Origin: Bacillota bacterium
Lineage (GTDB): Bacteria > Bacillota > Clostridia > Acetivibrionales > DTU013
NCBI GenBank assembly: GCA_023433505.1
Contig: JAEZCO010000033.1
Location: forward strand, 37,236-101,235
Length of the DNA: 64,000 nt
Direction of reading: 5' to 3'
Shown here: positions 1 to 8,580 of the stretch, in pieces
How the letters are laid out: each line of letters begins with the position of its first letter
How positions within the stretch are numbered: position 1 is the stretch's first letter
The notes under the pieces: generated by a model
Told to the model about the DNA's origin: nothing
Seen by the model: the letters and a program-made list of their open reading frames with translations, nothing else
The model's database searches: none
Program-made: the position numbers and the translations under genes

Positions 1-1568
1 GCAGCCTCAATCTTTTGCAGCATACTGCTGCTGATGCCTTCGCCAGTTACAGAGGAAACAATGGCGTCCCCAAAATAAAGCCCTTTTTCCATTTTGTTTG
101 TCGCGTTGCCGATTTCGCTGACGATGAAATAAACTCCTACAGAAATCGCAATTACAAAAGAAAAAAGTACAGCCAGATTGATTGCCCTGCCCGACTGCTT
201 GAACAGATTGTTCTTCACCGTGAAGCCGTTGAATGGGGAGATATGACTGACAAGTTTTAAAACCAGCCGTGCGCAAGGCAGAAAGGCGATGGCCGTCACA
301 AAATAGATGCCGGTAGCAAGTGCTACGAAAGTTATAAGCTTGCCAAGCGACGAAGAAACAAGAATCCGGACGGCAACAAAGAATATAAAAAGTGCAGCCG
401 TGATGATAATTCGCTTAATGCTAAAAGCATTTGTACGGTTATACTGCTGGAAGCCCGACATGATGCTTTCTCTTGTCGCTTTCAGGGAGGCGGGCAGCGA
501 CGCAAGCAGGCAGAGAATTACAGCGCCAATGGCAACGGCGATAATTTCTGTCCAGGGGAACAAAATCGGAATTGCAATCCCGCCGCCGTTGAAGGAGTTG
601 TCGACAAGCCGTATCAGGCCAAACGAACCGAGAGCACCCAGTGTAACCCCAAAAACAGTTCCGATACAGCCGGTAATCAGACTTTTCTCCAGAATAAGGC
701 GAATAATTGCCGGCCTTTTTGCACCCAAGACTTTGAGTATGGAGAATTTTGAGCGCATATTCCGCACGAATTCGTTGACTGTGACATTGATCAGGTAGCC
801 GCCCAAAAGCAGTGTCAGGAGGCCGAAGCCCATCATCATGTCAAAAAGCGAACTTGCTTCTTTCAGGAATTCCTCCGCCCTTCCCGCAGGATAACCGACG
901 GTATATTTCCCATTCAGGGTGTTTTGCAGCGACACCTTTTCTGCTTTCACGTCCGCTCCGGGTTTAAGCATGAGCTTATAAGTTATGCTTCCGTAGCCGT
1001 TATAGTCACGGATATCGGTCAGGACACACTGATAGAAATTATCGGAGGCGACGCCGCCGTCCTGCACAATGCCGGATATCCGAAAGGAGGAACTGCTGTC
1101 ATTCGTCCGCACCAGCATGCTGTCTCCGGTTTTAAGATGAAATAGCGATTCCATATTTTCCGTGACCAGACATTCGCCCTTGCCCGGCAGACTTCCGTTT
1201 AACAGCCGATAGCCTCCATACTTGCTTTCACCGCTGAAATCCACCGCCATCAGCGTGAGTGTGTGATAGGTGCCGCCATTCTCATAATAGGAATCTTTGC
1301 TGAAAAACGGAACGGTGTCTATGATCGATGCATCCTTATCATCGAAAGAAGCGCTGCTGACCTTCTGGTCGGCTACTGAGGTTGCAATCAAATCGGCGTT
1401 GGAGCCTTCCTCATTTGCCATCTGGACAAATTCTTTTTTCGTTGAGGAAATCGTAGTGGCCGTGGCAACGATCAGCGCAACGCCGAGCATCACGGCCAGT
1501 ATCGAGAGGATATTTTTCGTCTTTTCCTGAAAAAGCTCTTTTCTCAGCAGCAGGCTACTCCACCTCAT
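1..1568 (-). CDS. ABC transporter permease, MacB/FtsX type (3' end outside window)
   Basis: Membrane subunit of an ABC exporter of the MacB/FtsX type. About 522 codons are open from the ATG at 1568 to the window edge, so the C-terminus is missing. The start reads MRWSSLLLRKELFQEK, followed by a first membrane helix (ILSILAVMLGVALIVATA) and a long extracytoplasmic domain. The FtsX core helices (FGLLTLLLGGYLINVTVNEF onward) follow, then further hydrophobic segments near the left edge. The start overlaps the stop of the upstream ATPase gene by 4 bp (ATGA), so the two are translationally coupled. The substrate cannot be inferred; antimicrobial peptide or lipoprotein export is typical of such pairs. 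A two-component system nearby on the same strand is a plausible regulator, which is inference only. Confidence 0.85.
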   Translation of the reverse strand, partial: MRWSSLLLRKELFQEKTKNILSILAVMLGVALIVATATTISSTKKEFVQMANEEGSNADLIATSVADQKVSSASFDDKDASIIDTVPFFSKDSYYENGGTYHTLTLMAVDFSGESKYGGYRLLNGSLPGKGECLVTENMESLFHLKTGDSMLVRTNDSSSSFRISGIVQDGGVASDNFYQCVLTDIRDYNGYGSITYKLMLKPGADVKAEKVSLQNTLNGKYTVGYPAGRAEEFLKEASSLFDMMMGFGLLTLLLGGYLINVTVNEFVRNMRSKFSILKVLGAKRPAIIRLILEKSLITGCIGTVFGVTLGALGSFGLIRLVDNSFNGGGIAIPILFPWTEIIAVAIGAVILCLLASLPASLKATRESIMSGFQQYNRTNAFSIKRIIITAALFIFFVAVRILVSSSLGKLITFVALATGIYFVTAIAFLPCARLVLKLVSHISPFNGFTVKNNLFKQSGRAINLAVLFSFVIAISVGVYFIVSEIGNATNKMEKGLYFGDAIVSSVTGEGISSSMLQKIEA

Positions 1569-2248
1569 ACGATCACCCCGTCTTTAAGTTCGATCACGCG
1601 ATTGGCAACCGCCCTTTCCTGCTCGGAATGCGTCACCATCAGAAGTGTGGCTCCTCTTTCCTTGTTGATTTTTTGAAGCAGCGCGAGAAGCTCGGCCCGG
1701 TTTTTGCTGTCGAGATTTCCGGTTGGTTCGTCGGCAAAGATAACTGCTGGTTCAGCCACAAGTGCGCGCGCCACGGCGACCCGTTGGTTCTGCCCGCCAG
1801 AAAGCTGCTCCGGTCTGTGATTTATCCGATCCTCAAGACCGACATAGAACAGTAGATGCTTTGCTTTTTCAGAGGCTTTTTTCAGAGAGGCCTTTTGGAT
1901 CAGCAACGGCATCATCACGTTTTCAAGCGCCGTGAGCTCCGGTAGCAGGTGGAACTGCTGGAAGACAAAACCCACGTTCTTACGCCGGAACATTGCTCTT
2001 CTGGACTCATTTAGCCGGCAGATATTGGTGCCATTCAGGGTTATCTCACCCTGATCCGCCTTTTCAACCCCTGCCAACAGCTGAAGCAACGTGCTTTTCC
2101 CTGAACCGCTCTCACCGTGGATAACAATAAATTCACCCCTTTGTACGCTGAAATGTATGTTCTTTAAGACGGCTATTTTGCCATCGGAGTAGCTCTTACT
2201 AATATTATTAATGTTTAATATCGCTTTCTGATTAATCGCTTCTATCAT
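1565..2248 (-). CDS. ABC transporter ATP-binding protein, LolD/MacB type
   Basis: Cytoplasmic ATPase (227 aa) that powers the FtsX-type permease encoded immediately downstream. Visible motifs are Walker A (GESGSGKST, about residues 44-52), the Q-loop region (VFQQFHLLPE), the ABC signature (LSGGQNQRVAVARAL), Walker B (AVIFADEPTGNLD) and the switch histidine (MVTHSEQE). The length is normal for the family. A GGGGG stretch lies about 8 bases before the ATG. It forms a two-gene unit with the permease through a 4-bp ATGA overlap. Specificity is unknown. Confidence 0.92.
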   Translation of the reverse strand: MIEAINQKAILNINNISKSYSDGKIAVLKNIHFSVQRGEFIVIHGESGSGKSTLLQLLAGVEKADQGEITLNGTNICRLNESRRAMFRRKNVGFVFQQFHLLPELTALENVMMPLLIQKASLKKASEKAKHLLFYVGLEDRINHRPEQLSGGQNQRVAVARALVAEPAVIFADEPTGNLDSKNRAELLALLQKINKERGATLLMVTHSEQERAVANRVIELKDGVIV

Positions 2249-2340
2249 TGATTATGCCCCCATATTAATTTACTTCTTCATGGTTCTATTTTAGAAGATT
2301 TTTTACCAATCCGAAATGTGCCGAAAGTCACAACATCATC

Positions 2341-2388
2341 AAAAAAACCGGCCTGAACATTACTAAAGTAACATTTAAGCCGATTTTT
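2341..2388 (-). terminator. Bidirectional hairpin terminator
   Basis: Arms of about 15 nt at 2348-2362 and 2367-2381 flank a TAAA loop. There is an A-run on one side (2341-2346) and a T-run on the other (2383-2388). Pairing is better on the minus strand, where mismatches become G-U pairs, so it probably ends the response-regulator transcript. Confidence 0.7.
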
Positions 2389-2693
2389 TATTTTTACTAT
2401 TCATATCGATGAATTGCTGCCACCAAAAATGTGATAGCTTTAATATAATCTCAATAATGAAGGTTCGTTTTGGCTTACTTCCGCGGCCCATCTTGTCTGT
2501 CGTGATCCCATGGTGCCGTTGAAGCAACTGTTTTAATAAATAACAGCCGTAAAATAAGAGTATCGCAGATAAACTCCAAAATTGAATTTGAATTCAATTT
2601 GATTGCCCTCCAATTGTCAATTTCAAATATCAATAGAATTGAATTATACCATTTCAATCCAAAACGGCCTTGTAGGTAACAGTTTGCTTTTAT
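2389..2693. other. AT-rich spacer without a recognisable gene
   Basis: About 300 bases lie between the hairpin and the response regulator gene. Short open frames exist on the minus strand but have no good ribosome site and match no family I recognise. I see no RNA gene or insertion sequence here. Confidence 0.5.
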
Positions 2694-3338
2694 TCAAATA
2701 TTCTTTTCCTGCATATTCAGAAAATAGGCAGAGATCTGTGTTCTTCTTTGTAAATTCAGCTTTTTTAAAATCTTGGAGATGGCATTTTTGGCTGTCCCCT
2801 CTGAAATGAATAAAGTATTTGCAATTTCCAGATTACTTTCACCTTTCACAATCAGCCTCGCAATCTGCCGCTCCCTTTCGGTCAGGCAATCAATACCTAA
2901 GGGTTCAGACTCTTGTTTACTTATGATTGCCTCAATGAGTTTCGGAGTCACGTCCGGATCAAAGATCATCTTATTGTGATAAGCATCTTTGATGCTCTTG
3001 ATGACAAACTCGATATCGCTGTCTTTGAGAAGGTAGCCACTGATTCCGCATTTAATGCCGTCAAACAGGTATTTATCCTCGTTAAAGGTGGTAAGAATAA
3101 TGATTTTGACCTGAGGATACATCGCTTTGATTTTGCCGGTCGCTTGTATCCCATCCATCTTTGGCATCCGTACATCCATCAGTATCACATCGGCAGAATG
3201 TTTGCTTAATTGGGACAACGCTTCAAATCCGTTCCCGGCTTCGCACACGACCTGTATTTCCGGATCAAGGGACAGTATCTTTTTGAGCCCTTCCCGCACG
3301 ATTATCTGATCGTCAGCTATCATAACCCGTATCAACAT
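2694..3338 (-). CDS. NarL/LuxR-family response regulator
   Basis: DNA-binding response regulator of 214 aa. The N-terminal receiver domain has the acidic pair D9-D10, the phospho-acceptor D55 (ILMDVRMP), T83 and K105 (GYLLKDSD). The C-terminal LuxR helix-turn-helix starts near residue 150 (LTERERQIARLIVKGESN, then IANTLFISEGTAKNAISKIL). The start overlaps the end of the sensor kinase gene by 7 bp, so the two are a cognate pair. The nearby exporter (1-2248), on the same strand but beyond a terminator, is a possible target; that is inference. Confidence 0.93.
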   Translation of the reverse strand: MLIRVMIADDQIIVREGLKKILSLDPEIQVVCEAGNGFEALSQLSKHSADVILMDVRMPKMDGIQATGKIKAMYPQVKIIILTTFNEDKYLFDGIKCGISGYLLKDSDIEFVIKSIKDAYHNKMIFDPDVTPKLIEAIISKQESEPLGIDCLTERERQIARLIVKGESNLEIANTLFISEGTAKNAISKILKKLNLQRRTQISAYFLNMQEKNI

Positions 3339-4495
3339 TCAACCCCTCCCGGCAGTAAAGCTTTGATCGTAAATCCTTTATTTCTTGCGCTGATAAACCA
3401 CACCTCGCCGCCCGTCTCTTTTACGCGCTCCGCAATCCCGTTCAGGCCGAAGGATTTGTGAATAGCAGCACATCCAGAACCATTGTCTTTAATAATCAAC
3501 TCAACCCGGTCAGCAACAAAGTAAATAGAAATATCAATTTTCGTAGCATCCCCATGACGGATACTGTTTGTAATCCCTTCGCGGATCGTTGTAAGTAAAA
3601 CTGTCTTTACCCTGTTTGCAGTACTATCCACTTCATCGGTATAATCAAGCCGGATTTTAAGAAGGTTTAACTCGTCAAATTTGTCTATGATACGTTTAAT
3701 TTCTTCCCGCAGGTTTACGTTATCATCGAGTTTCTTAAGGTGATAGACGCTACCGCGCAGGCTGGAGACACATTCTTTTAGTAATTCCTCGATCTCGACA
3801 ATCTGTTTGTTTTTTTCCTCTTGGCTTCTGCCCTGAATCGCCTCAAGATACCTTACGTTCATCAGCACAGCCATGAGAGAATGTCCGAGAGAGTCGTGAA
3901 GCTCCTGTGAAATATGGCTCCTTTCCTTTGCAATCAGGTATTCGCGCTCCTGAAAGGAATATTCGATCAGGTTAGCATTGAGCACTTTCAGTTTTTCACG
4001 CTCCCATTTGAAATAATGGATTACCGCAAAGATGAACAGGACGAGAGTGTAGCAGGCAAGCAAAACAAGTACATCCCGGGCATACTGCCCGAAATCTTTA
4101 CGTTCCGTAACAATTAAAGCATAACACTCAACCGCCATAAAGCCGAAAAAATGAACGGAAACCAGCGCTTTAGGCGTTTTGCCTTTTCGTATATTGAAAA
4201 TCTGGTCGAGCAGGAAAAAATAATAAATCTGGATCGTGTCGGATCTTTTTACCGACAGGATCAGCATGCACAGAACTAAAGAAAAAATAGAAAATACTAC
4301 AGGATGCTCCCGGATAAACCGAAACCGGAGCCGCCCGATGTCAAGCAGAATCAGCAATAAAACAATTATCAAAAAAAAAGAAAACCGTAAGGGAGTTTGT
4401 CGGTAAGTAGTGGCAACCCAAATTGCAGTCAGAACCAAAAGAATAAAACGGGCAGCCGGTTCGCACCATTTTAAAATATTTAGTATCTTATGCAT
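3332..4495 (-). CDS. Sensor histidine kinase, HisKA_3/NarX-like
   Basis: Membrane sensor kinase that phosphorylates the adjacent NarL-type regulator. The N-terminal half has about five hydrophobic segments and no large extracellular domain, so it probably senses within or at the membrane. The phospho-acceptor motif is QELHDSLGHS, with the histidine near residue 200. The HATPase domain shows the N box (TIREGITNSIRHG) and a G box (DNGSGC). A GTG start at 4507 and an ATG at 4504 are possible, but AAGGGGGG touches the GTG and lies 9 bases before the ATG at 4495, so I chose 4495 (MHKILNILKW). Confidence 0.88.
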   Translation of the reverse strand: MHKILNILKWCEPAARFILLVLTAIWVATTYRQTPLRFSFFLIIVLLLILLDIGRLRFRFIREHPVVFSIFSLVLCMLILSVKRSDTIQIYYFFLLDQIFNIRKGKTPKALVSVHFFGFMAVECYALIVTERKDFGQYARDVLVLLACYTLVLFIFAVIHYFKWEREKLKVLNANLIEYSFQEREYLIAKERSHISQELHDSLGHSLMAVLMNVRYLEAIQGRSQEEKNKQIVEIEELLKECVSSLRGSVYHLKKLDDNVNLREEIKRIIDKFDELNLLKIRLDYTDEVDSTANRVKTVLLTTIREGITNSIRHGDATKIDISIYFVADRVELIIKDNGSGCAAIHKSFGLNGIAERVKETGGEVWFISARNKGFTIKALLPGGVEC

Positions 4496-4602
4496 ATACG
4501 ACATCACCCCCCTTAAGTATATGACATTTTTATAGTTGCAATTATAACATAATGTTTTCCCCTTTTAAAACTTACCGAACAACTTTACTTAACCAAATAC
4601 AA

Positions 4603-5304
4603 TCATTTTTGTTTCTTCTGTACTTCTTTTTCCGCTTTTTTATCAGTAACAGCCCGCAAACTGCAGATGCCCCGCACTGTGGACAGCAGGGTGTAGTCAT
4701 GGGGCGAAATGCCCGATAGCCGCGTGTATCCAAACTCAATGCCGCGCTTGCAGAAGCAATTCGCGGCCCGTTTAAAGATTTCCGCGTTTGTAGTCAAAAG
4801 ATACAGGGTGGCATCCTTTGATATATGCATACAGTTCACGTCTGCCGGGGCATACCGGAATGTGCTGATATACATGGTTTTCCTCCAGTCCTCGAACATA
4901 AAAAAACCGGGCAAAGCAAATTTCCTTGCCCAGCCTGACCGCTGCAAGTTGGAATCCACCATAATAATTATGGCGTCGTCGTCATCCACGCTGCGGACAA
5001 TGGCTGGCATGGTGTCCAGCCCTGCCAGTTCGCAGGTGCGTTTTCGCCGGTGTCCGGAGATCATCTCATAACCGTCCTCCGCACGGGGGCGGACTATGGT
5101 GGGAATGAGAATACCATAGTCTTTGACGCTTGCCACGGTTTCCTGCATGGCATCGTCGTCCCGTACCTGAAACGGATGGTCGGGGAGCGGATGAAGCTCG
5201 GCGAGAGGTGTGTCGATAATGTGCTCATCAGTTGTTGGCGCGGCAACAGCTTTTGTTTGCCTGGGTTTTTTGATACGCTTCTTTGGTGAAGTTTTCTCTG
5301 ATAT
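4603..5304 (-). pseudogene. ParB-like nuclease-domain gene remnant
   Basis: The frame is open from 5304 (after a TAA) to 4603 but has no usable start codon before an internal ATG at 5148. Reading from the upstream part gives a clear ParB N-terminal domain: PLAELHPLPDHPFQVRDDDA, then YGILIPTIVRPRAE, then YEMISGHRRKRTCELAG and VDSNLQR. Right after LQR, where ParB would continue into its helix-turn-helix, the sequence changes to an unrelated segment (SGWARKFALPGFFMFEDW...) that runs to a lysine-rich end. I read this as a fusion left by a deletion in a mobile element carrying parB. The second half is unrecognised. A short protein from 5148 could still be made. Confidence 0.6.
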
Positions 5305-5554
5305 TTACAGCATCATTCTAAATTTGGGTTTTATTTCTGGGTGAAAAAAGGTGTTTGTGTATAAAGCTGACCTGAAACCCAAAAACTGAACTAATAGAAA
5401 AGTTAGTCACTCTATGATAAAATGCAAATGGAGCAATTAACATGAAGAAACGGTTCAATGAAAACAAATTATCAGAATTCTAAACGGCATGAAGCATATA
5501 GCCCTTGGAGAGGGGCTCTAAACACTACTACTTTTAAATGGCGAGGACATATTT

Positions 5555-7039
5555 ATGGCTTGTACAACAATTCTGGTTGGAAAAAAAGCATCTTATGACG
5601 GTTCTACCATGATCGCACGAAACGATGATTCCGCTTCTGGTCATTTTACTGCTAAAAAGTTCGTAACGGTCCATCCCGGGGAGCAGTCCTCAACCTACAA
5701 ATCCGTGCTTTCCCATGTGGTAATCGAACTGCCCCAAAATCCTATGCGGTTTACGGCGGTACCGAATGCCGTGGAAGGCGAGGGCATTTGGGCTGCCAGT
5801 GGTGTGAATGAGGCAAATGTCGGAATGACGGCCACGGAAACCATTACTTCCAATCCGAGAGTGCTGGGGGCGGACCCGCTGGTCGAGTATCATCCGGCGC
5901 AGGACGGGCAGCCGGAAGCTGCCGGCGGTATCGGCGAGGAGGATATCGTTTATATTGTACTTCCTTACATTCACAGTGCACGTGAAGGTGTTGAAAGGTT
6001 GGGCGGCCTTCTGGAAAAATACGGCACCTATGAGATGAATGGCATTGCTTTTCAGGATGTCAATGAAATCTGGTGGATGGAGACCATCGGCGGCCATCAC
6101 TGGATCGCAAGAAGGGTGCCGGATGACGTTTACGTCGTTATGCCGAACCAACTGGGACTTGACCGGTTTGATCTGGAGGATGCGCTTACCGGAAAGAAGA
6201 ACTACATGTGCTCAGTTGATATGAAGGAGTTCATTGCGGAGAACCATTTGGACCTGTCGCTGAACGGAGACCTTAATCCAAGAGACGCTTTTGGAAGTCA
6301 CGATGATGCGGATCATGTTTACAATACGCCGCGCGCCTGGTTCATGTTGCGGTATTTTAACCGCCGCACTAAAGTATGGGACGGCCCGGATGCGGATTTT
6401 ACGCCGCGGTCCGATGATCTGCCCTGGTGCATGGTGCCGGAGAAGAAGATCACGCCGGAGGATGTAAAATACGCGCTGTCCTCTCATTATCAGGGAACAC
6501 CGTATGACCCCTATGAAAGCCATGGCGAACCAGCCATGAAAGGTCTCTTCCGCTCGATCGGCATCAACCGGAACGACTTTATGGCTTTGATCCAGATGCG
6601 CCCGGACGTCTCGGAGGAGTTCCGCGCGGTGCAGTGGATCGCCTTTGCATCCAACACCTTCAATGTGCTGGTGCCTTTTTATGCGAATGTATCCGCAACA
6701 CCGGATTATCTTGCCAATACAACAAAGGAAATTTCAACCTGCAATTTCTACTGGTCCAGCCGCTTGATTGCTGCTATGGCAGACGCATCTTTCGGTAAGT
6801 CCGTATTTCATATTGAGCGGTATCAGCTTGCCGTACAGTCCAAAGGGCATGCGCTGATCAACCGGTATGATGAAAAGCTCCGGCGGGAAGCGGATATGGC
6901 AAAACGGGCCGCCCTTCGGGAACAGGCCAATCAGGAAATCGCGGATATGTTGAAAAAAGAAACCGCCAATACTTTGGACAAGGTTCTCTTCGAACTGAGC
7001 AGCAATATGAAGAACGCCTATTCCAGATCGGACGCTTGA
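5555..7039 (+). CDS. pepD: C69-family dipeptidase (PepD type)
   Basis: Cytoplasmic dipeptidase of the N-terminal-nucleophile family C69, 494 aa, close to the usual length. The start MACTTILVGKKASYDGST matches the Lactobacillus PepD type, in which the cysteine at position 3 becomes the catalytic N-terminal nucleophile. The conserved ARNDDS and the WWMETIGGHHW segment (about residues 172-182) are also family-typical. It is monocistronic: it follows a spacer of over 250 bp and is closed by a hairpin at 7203-7242. The ribosome site is only a weak GAGG about 9 bases before the ATG. It probably recycles peptides for amino acids. Confidence 0.92.
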   Translation: MACTTILVGKKASYDGSTMIARNDDSASGHFTAKKFVTVHPGEQSSTYKSVLSHVVIELPQNPMRFTAVPNAVEGEGIWAASGVNEANVGMTATETITSNPRVLGADPLVEYHPAQDGQPEAAGGIGEEDIVYIVLPYIHSAREGVERLGGLLEKYGTYEMNGIAFQDVNEIWWMETIGGHHWIARRVPDDVYVVMPNQLGLDRFDLEDALTGKKNYMCSVDMKEFIAENHLDLSLNGDLNPRDAFGSHDDADHVYNTPRAWFMLRYFNRRTKVWDGPDADFTPRSDDLPWCMVPEKKITPEDVKYALSSHYQGTPYDPYESHGEPAMKGLFRSIGINRNDFMALIQMRPDVSEEFRAVQWIAFASNTFNVLVPFYANVSATPDYLANTTKEISTCNFYWSSRLIAAMADASFGKSVFHIERYQLAVQSKGHALINRYDEKLRREADMAKRAALREQANQEIADMLKKETANTLDKVLFELSSNMKNAYSRSDA

Positions 7040-7202
7040 GTGAAATACGGTTGCTAAGCCTTATTTCCCATTTCTTTTTCATTGATATAGCAGTGAAAAG
7101 CAAAAATCCGAAGGTCTTCTTTAAGCCAGGAATCCATCAAAGGACTGCTTGCTGACCTGCTAAACCTCAAAAAATGCTGCAGTACCACTCTCATCAGACG
7201 CG

Positions 7203-7242
7203 AAGAAGCGGATTTTCAAGTAATTGAAGCCCGCTTCTTTTA
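7203..7242 (+). terminator. Rho-independent terminator after the dipeptidase gene
   Basis: A perfect 9-bp stem AAGAAGCGG (7203-7211) / CCGCTTCTT (7231-7239) encloses an inner TTCAA/TTGAA pairing and is followed by T residues. Confidence 0.75.
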
Positions 7243-7416
7243 TGTCTTGGAATAGGGAAATGTACTATTTTTTTGTTTCTCCTAATTAATAACAGATGAT
7301 AATGATTCAGCGTCTAATGCAATTCTTGACATATGAATAAATACTCTTGATATTTCATTAATTGCGGATTAGAAGATTATAGACAAATAATCTATTAATA
7401 ATATAATTAAAACATC

Positions 7417-7445
7417 TTGTTATACCCTATTAAATAGGGTATAAT
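7417..7445 (+). promoter_or_regulatory. Promoter with palindromic operator of the toxin-antitoxin operon
   Basis: The -35 box is TTGTTA (7417-7422) and the -10 box is TATAAT (7440-7445), with a 17-bp spacer. A perfect 11-bp inverted repeat TATACCCTATT / AATAGGGTATA with one central base spans 7421-7443. It fills the spacer and enters both boxes. This is the expected design for autorepression by the HTH antitoxin encoded second in the operon. Confidence 0.85.
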
Positions 7446-7461
7446 TGGTTCAGAGGTACAT

Positions 7462-7812
7462 ATGATACGAGAATTTATAGAGTTGCCAAAATTCTTGGAC
7501 AAATGGAAAGAAGCCGGATTAACAGAAGATGATTTGATTGATCTGGAAGTATTTCTTTGCGAACATCCAGATGCCGGAGACATCATTCCTGGTACAGGAG
7601 GGTTGCGAAAGCTCCGCTTCAGCTTAAAAGACAAGGGGAAGAGAGGGGGAGCAAGGGTCATCTACGTTGATTTTGCATTCTATGAAAGGATATATCTTTT
7701 TACTGCATATACTAAATCTGAAAAAGTTGATTTGACACCGGATGAAAAAGATAAAATCAGAAAGTCTATCAAACTATTGGAAAGCGAACTGGAAAGGAAG
7801 CGGATAAAATGA
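7462..7812 (+). CDS. RelE/HigB-like toxin of a type II toxin-antitoxin pair
   Basis: Small basic protein of 116 aa resembling the RelE/HigB superfamily, whose members usually cleave mRNA on the ribosome. Typical segments are DIIPGTGGLRKLRF, GKRGGARVIYVDF and IYLFTAYTKSEKVDLT, followed by a lysine-rich helical tail. AGAGG lies 6 bases before the ATG. The stop overlaps the antitoxin start by 4 bp (ATGA). The toxin-first order is that of higBA modules. Repression probably acts at the palindrome at 7421-7443. RNase activity is inferred from the family only. Confidence 0.85.
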   Translation: MIREFIELPKFLDKWKEAGLTEDDLIDLEVFLCEHPDAGDIIPGTGGLRKLRFSLKDKGKRGGARVIYVDFAFYERIYLFTAYTKSEKVDLTPDEKDKIRKSIKLLESELERKRIK

Positions 7813-8126
7813 GCGCATTTGACGATATAATGGAAGGCATCAGCCAGGCGGTCGAATATGAGAAGGGAAATCTTAAAGAGGTCAAAAAAAGGATTATCAA
7901 AGTATCACCAGTACCTCAGTATAAGTCTGAAGAAATTAAGAATCTCCGGAATAGTCTGAAGCTCTCCCAGGCTTTATTTGCCGGATTATTAGGCGTATCC
8001 GTAAAAACCGTTGAAGCATGGGAATCAGGAAGAAACAAACCTGAAGGGCCTGCACAAAGAATGCTTGAAATGCTTCAAAAGAATCCTGAAATACTGAATG
8101 ACTATTTATTTGTAAATCAAGGTTGA
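7809..8126 (+). CDS. HTH antitoxin, HigA/XRE type
   Basis: Antitoxin and likely autorepressor of the toxin-antitoxin operon, 105 aa. The C-terminal half is an XRE-type helix-turn-helix (EIKNLRNSLKLSQALFAGLL, then VSVKTVEAWESGRNKPEGPA). The N-terminal half (FDDIMEGISQAVEYEKG) probably forms the toxin-binding and dimer region. It overlaps the toxin gene by 4 bp. It should bind the inverted repeat in the operon promoter, which is inference from the family and the palindrome. Confidence 0.87.
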   Translation: MSAFDDIMEGISQAVEYEKGNLKEVKKRIIKVSPVPQYKSEEIKNLRNSLKLSQALFAGLLGVSVKTVEAWESGRNKPEGPAQRMLEMLQKNPEILNDYLFVNQG

Positions 8127-8253
8127 CCACCTTAGGTGAGGATTCATCTGATATCATATCCAATCGTACATGCATGCCCTGTTTTGCAAGCAGTTAACAT
8201 ATTTATTGGATTTTGAATATAAATGAGTATTAATACATTTTGTGGTGACGGGT

Positions 8254-8397
8254 ATGTCTTTAAATAAATTAACTCCTGACCAGTTGGCGGTAATTGCTGC
8301 CGCCATCATGGTTCTTGCAGACGTTATAGCATTTATAGCAGCTATAGGCGCTTTAAATGAGGGGCAGCAGGATTCGGAACCTCCGGAAACATTATAA
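8254..8397 (+). CDS. Small hydrophobic protein, 47 aa
   Basis: The open frame starts with MSLNKLTPDQLAVIAAAIMV and contains one membrane-spanning stretch (about residues 12-34) and a short acidic tail ending GQQDSEPPETL. A GGTGACGGGT sequence precedes the ATG and may serve as the ribosome site. It lies between the toxin-antitoxin pair and a hairpin terminator at 8433-8485. No family or function is recognised. The clear division into head, helix and acidic tail makes a real small membrane protein more likely than chance. Confidence 0.55.
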   Translation: MSLNKLTPDQLAVIAAAIMVLADVIAFIAAIGALNEGQQDSEPPETL

Positions 8398-8432
8398 CGG
8401 GGCTCAAAAATGTCTACCATCTCCGCTAAGGT

Positions 8433-8485
8433 AAGGGGACACACCTCGCATGCAGAGGGGCTCTGGGATGAGGATGTCCCTTTTT
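8433..8485 (+). terminator. Hairpin terminator
   Basis: GGGACA (8436-8441) pairs with TGTCCC (8475-8480) and the stem extends with AAG against the T-run at 8481-8485. The loop of about 33 nt is long, so strength is uncertain. It would end transcription of the 47-aa gene. Confidence 0.5.
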
Positions 8486-8580
8486 GAACAGGCGGGAATC
8501 AAATTGGTTTTCAGGCAGGATTTTTCATTGTTATGTAGAATTAATGTTTTAAACCGGAGGGCTGAAGAAAAGAGGAAGGC

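Noticed and set aside
307..1530. Plus-strand frames in the first 1.5 kb
   Set aside because: They are shadows of the minus-strand permease, whose frame is continuous with good membrane-segment pattern.
2475..2657. Minus-strand frame of 60 codons as a transposase fragment
   Set aside because: No transposase motif or inverted repeats could be identified; composition is that of the AT-rich spacer.
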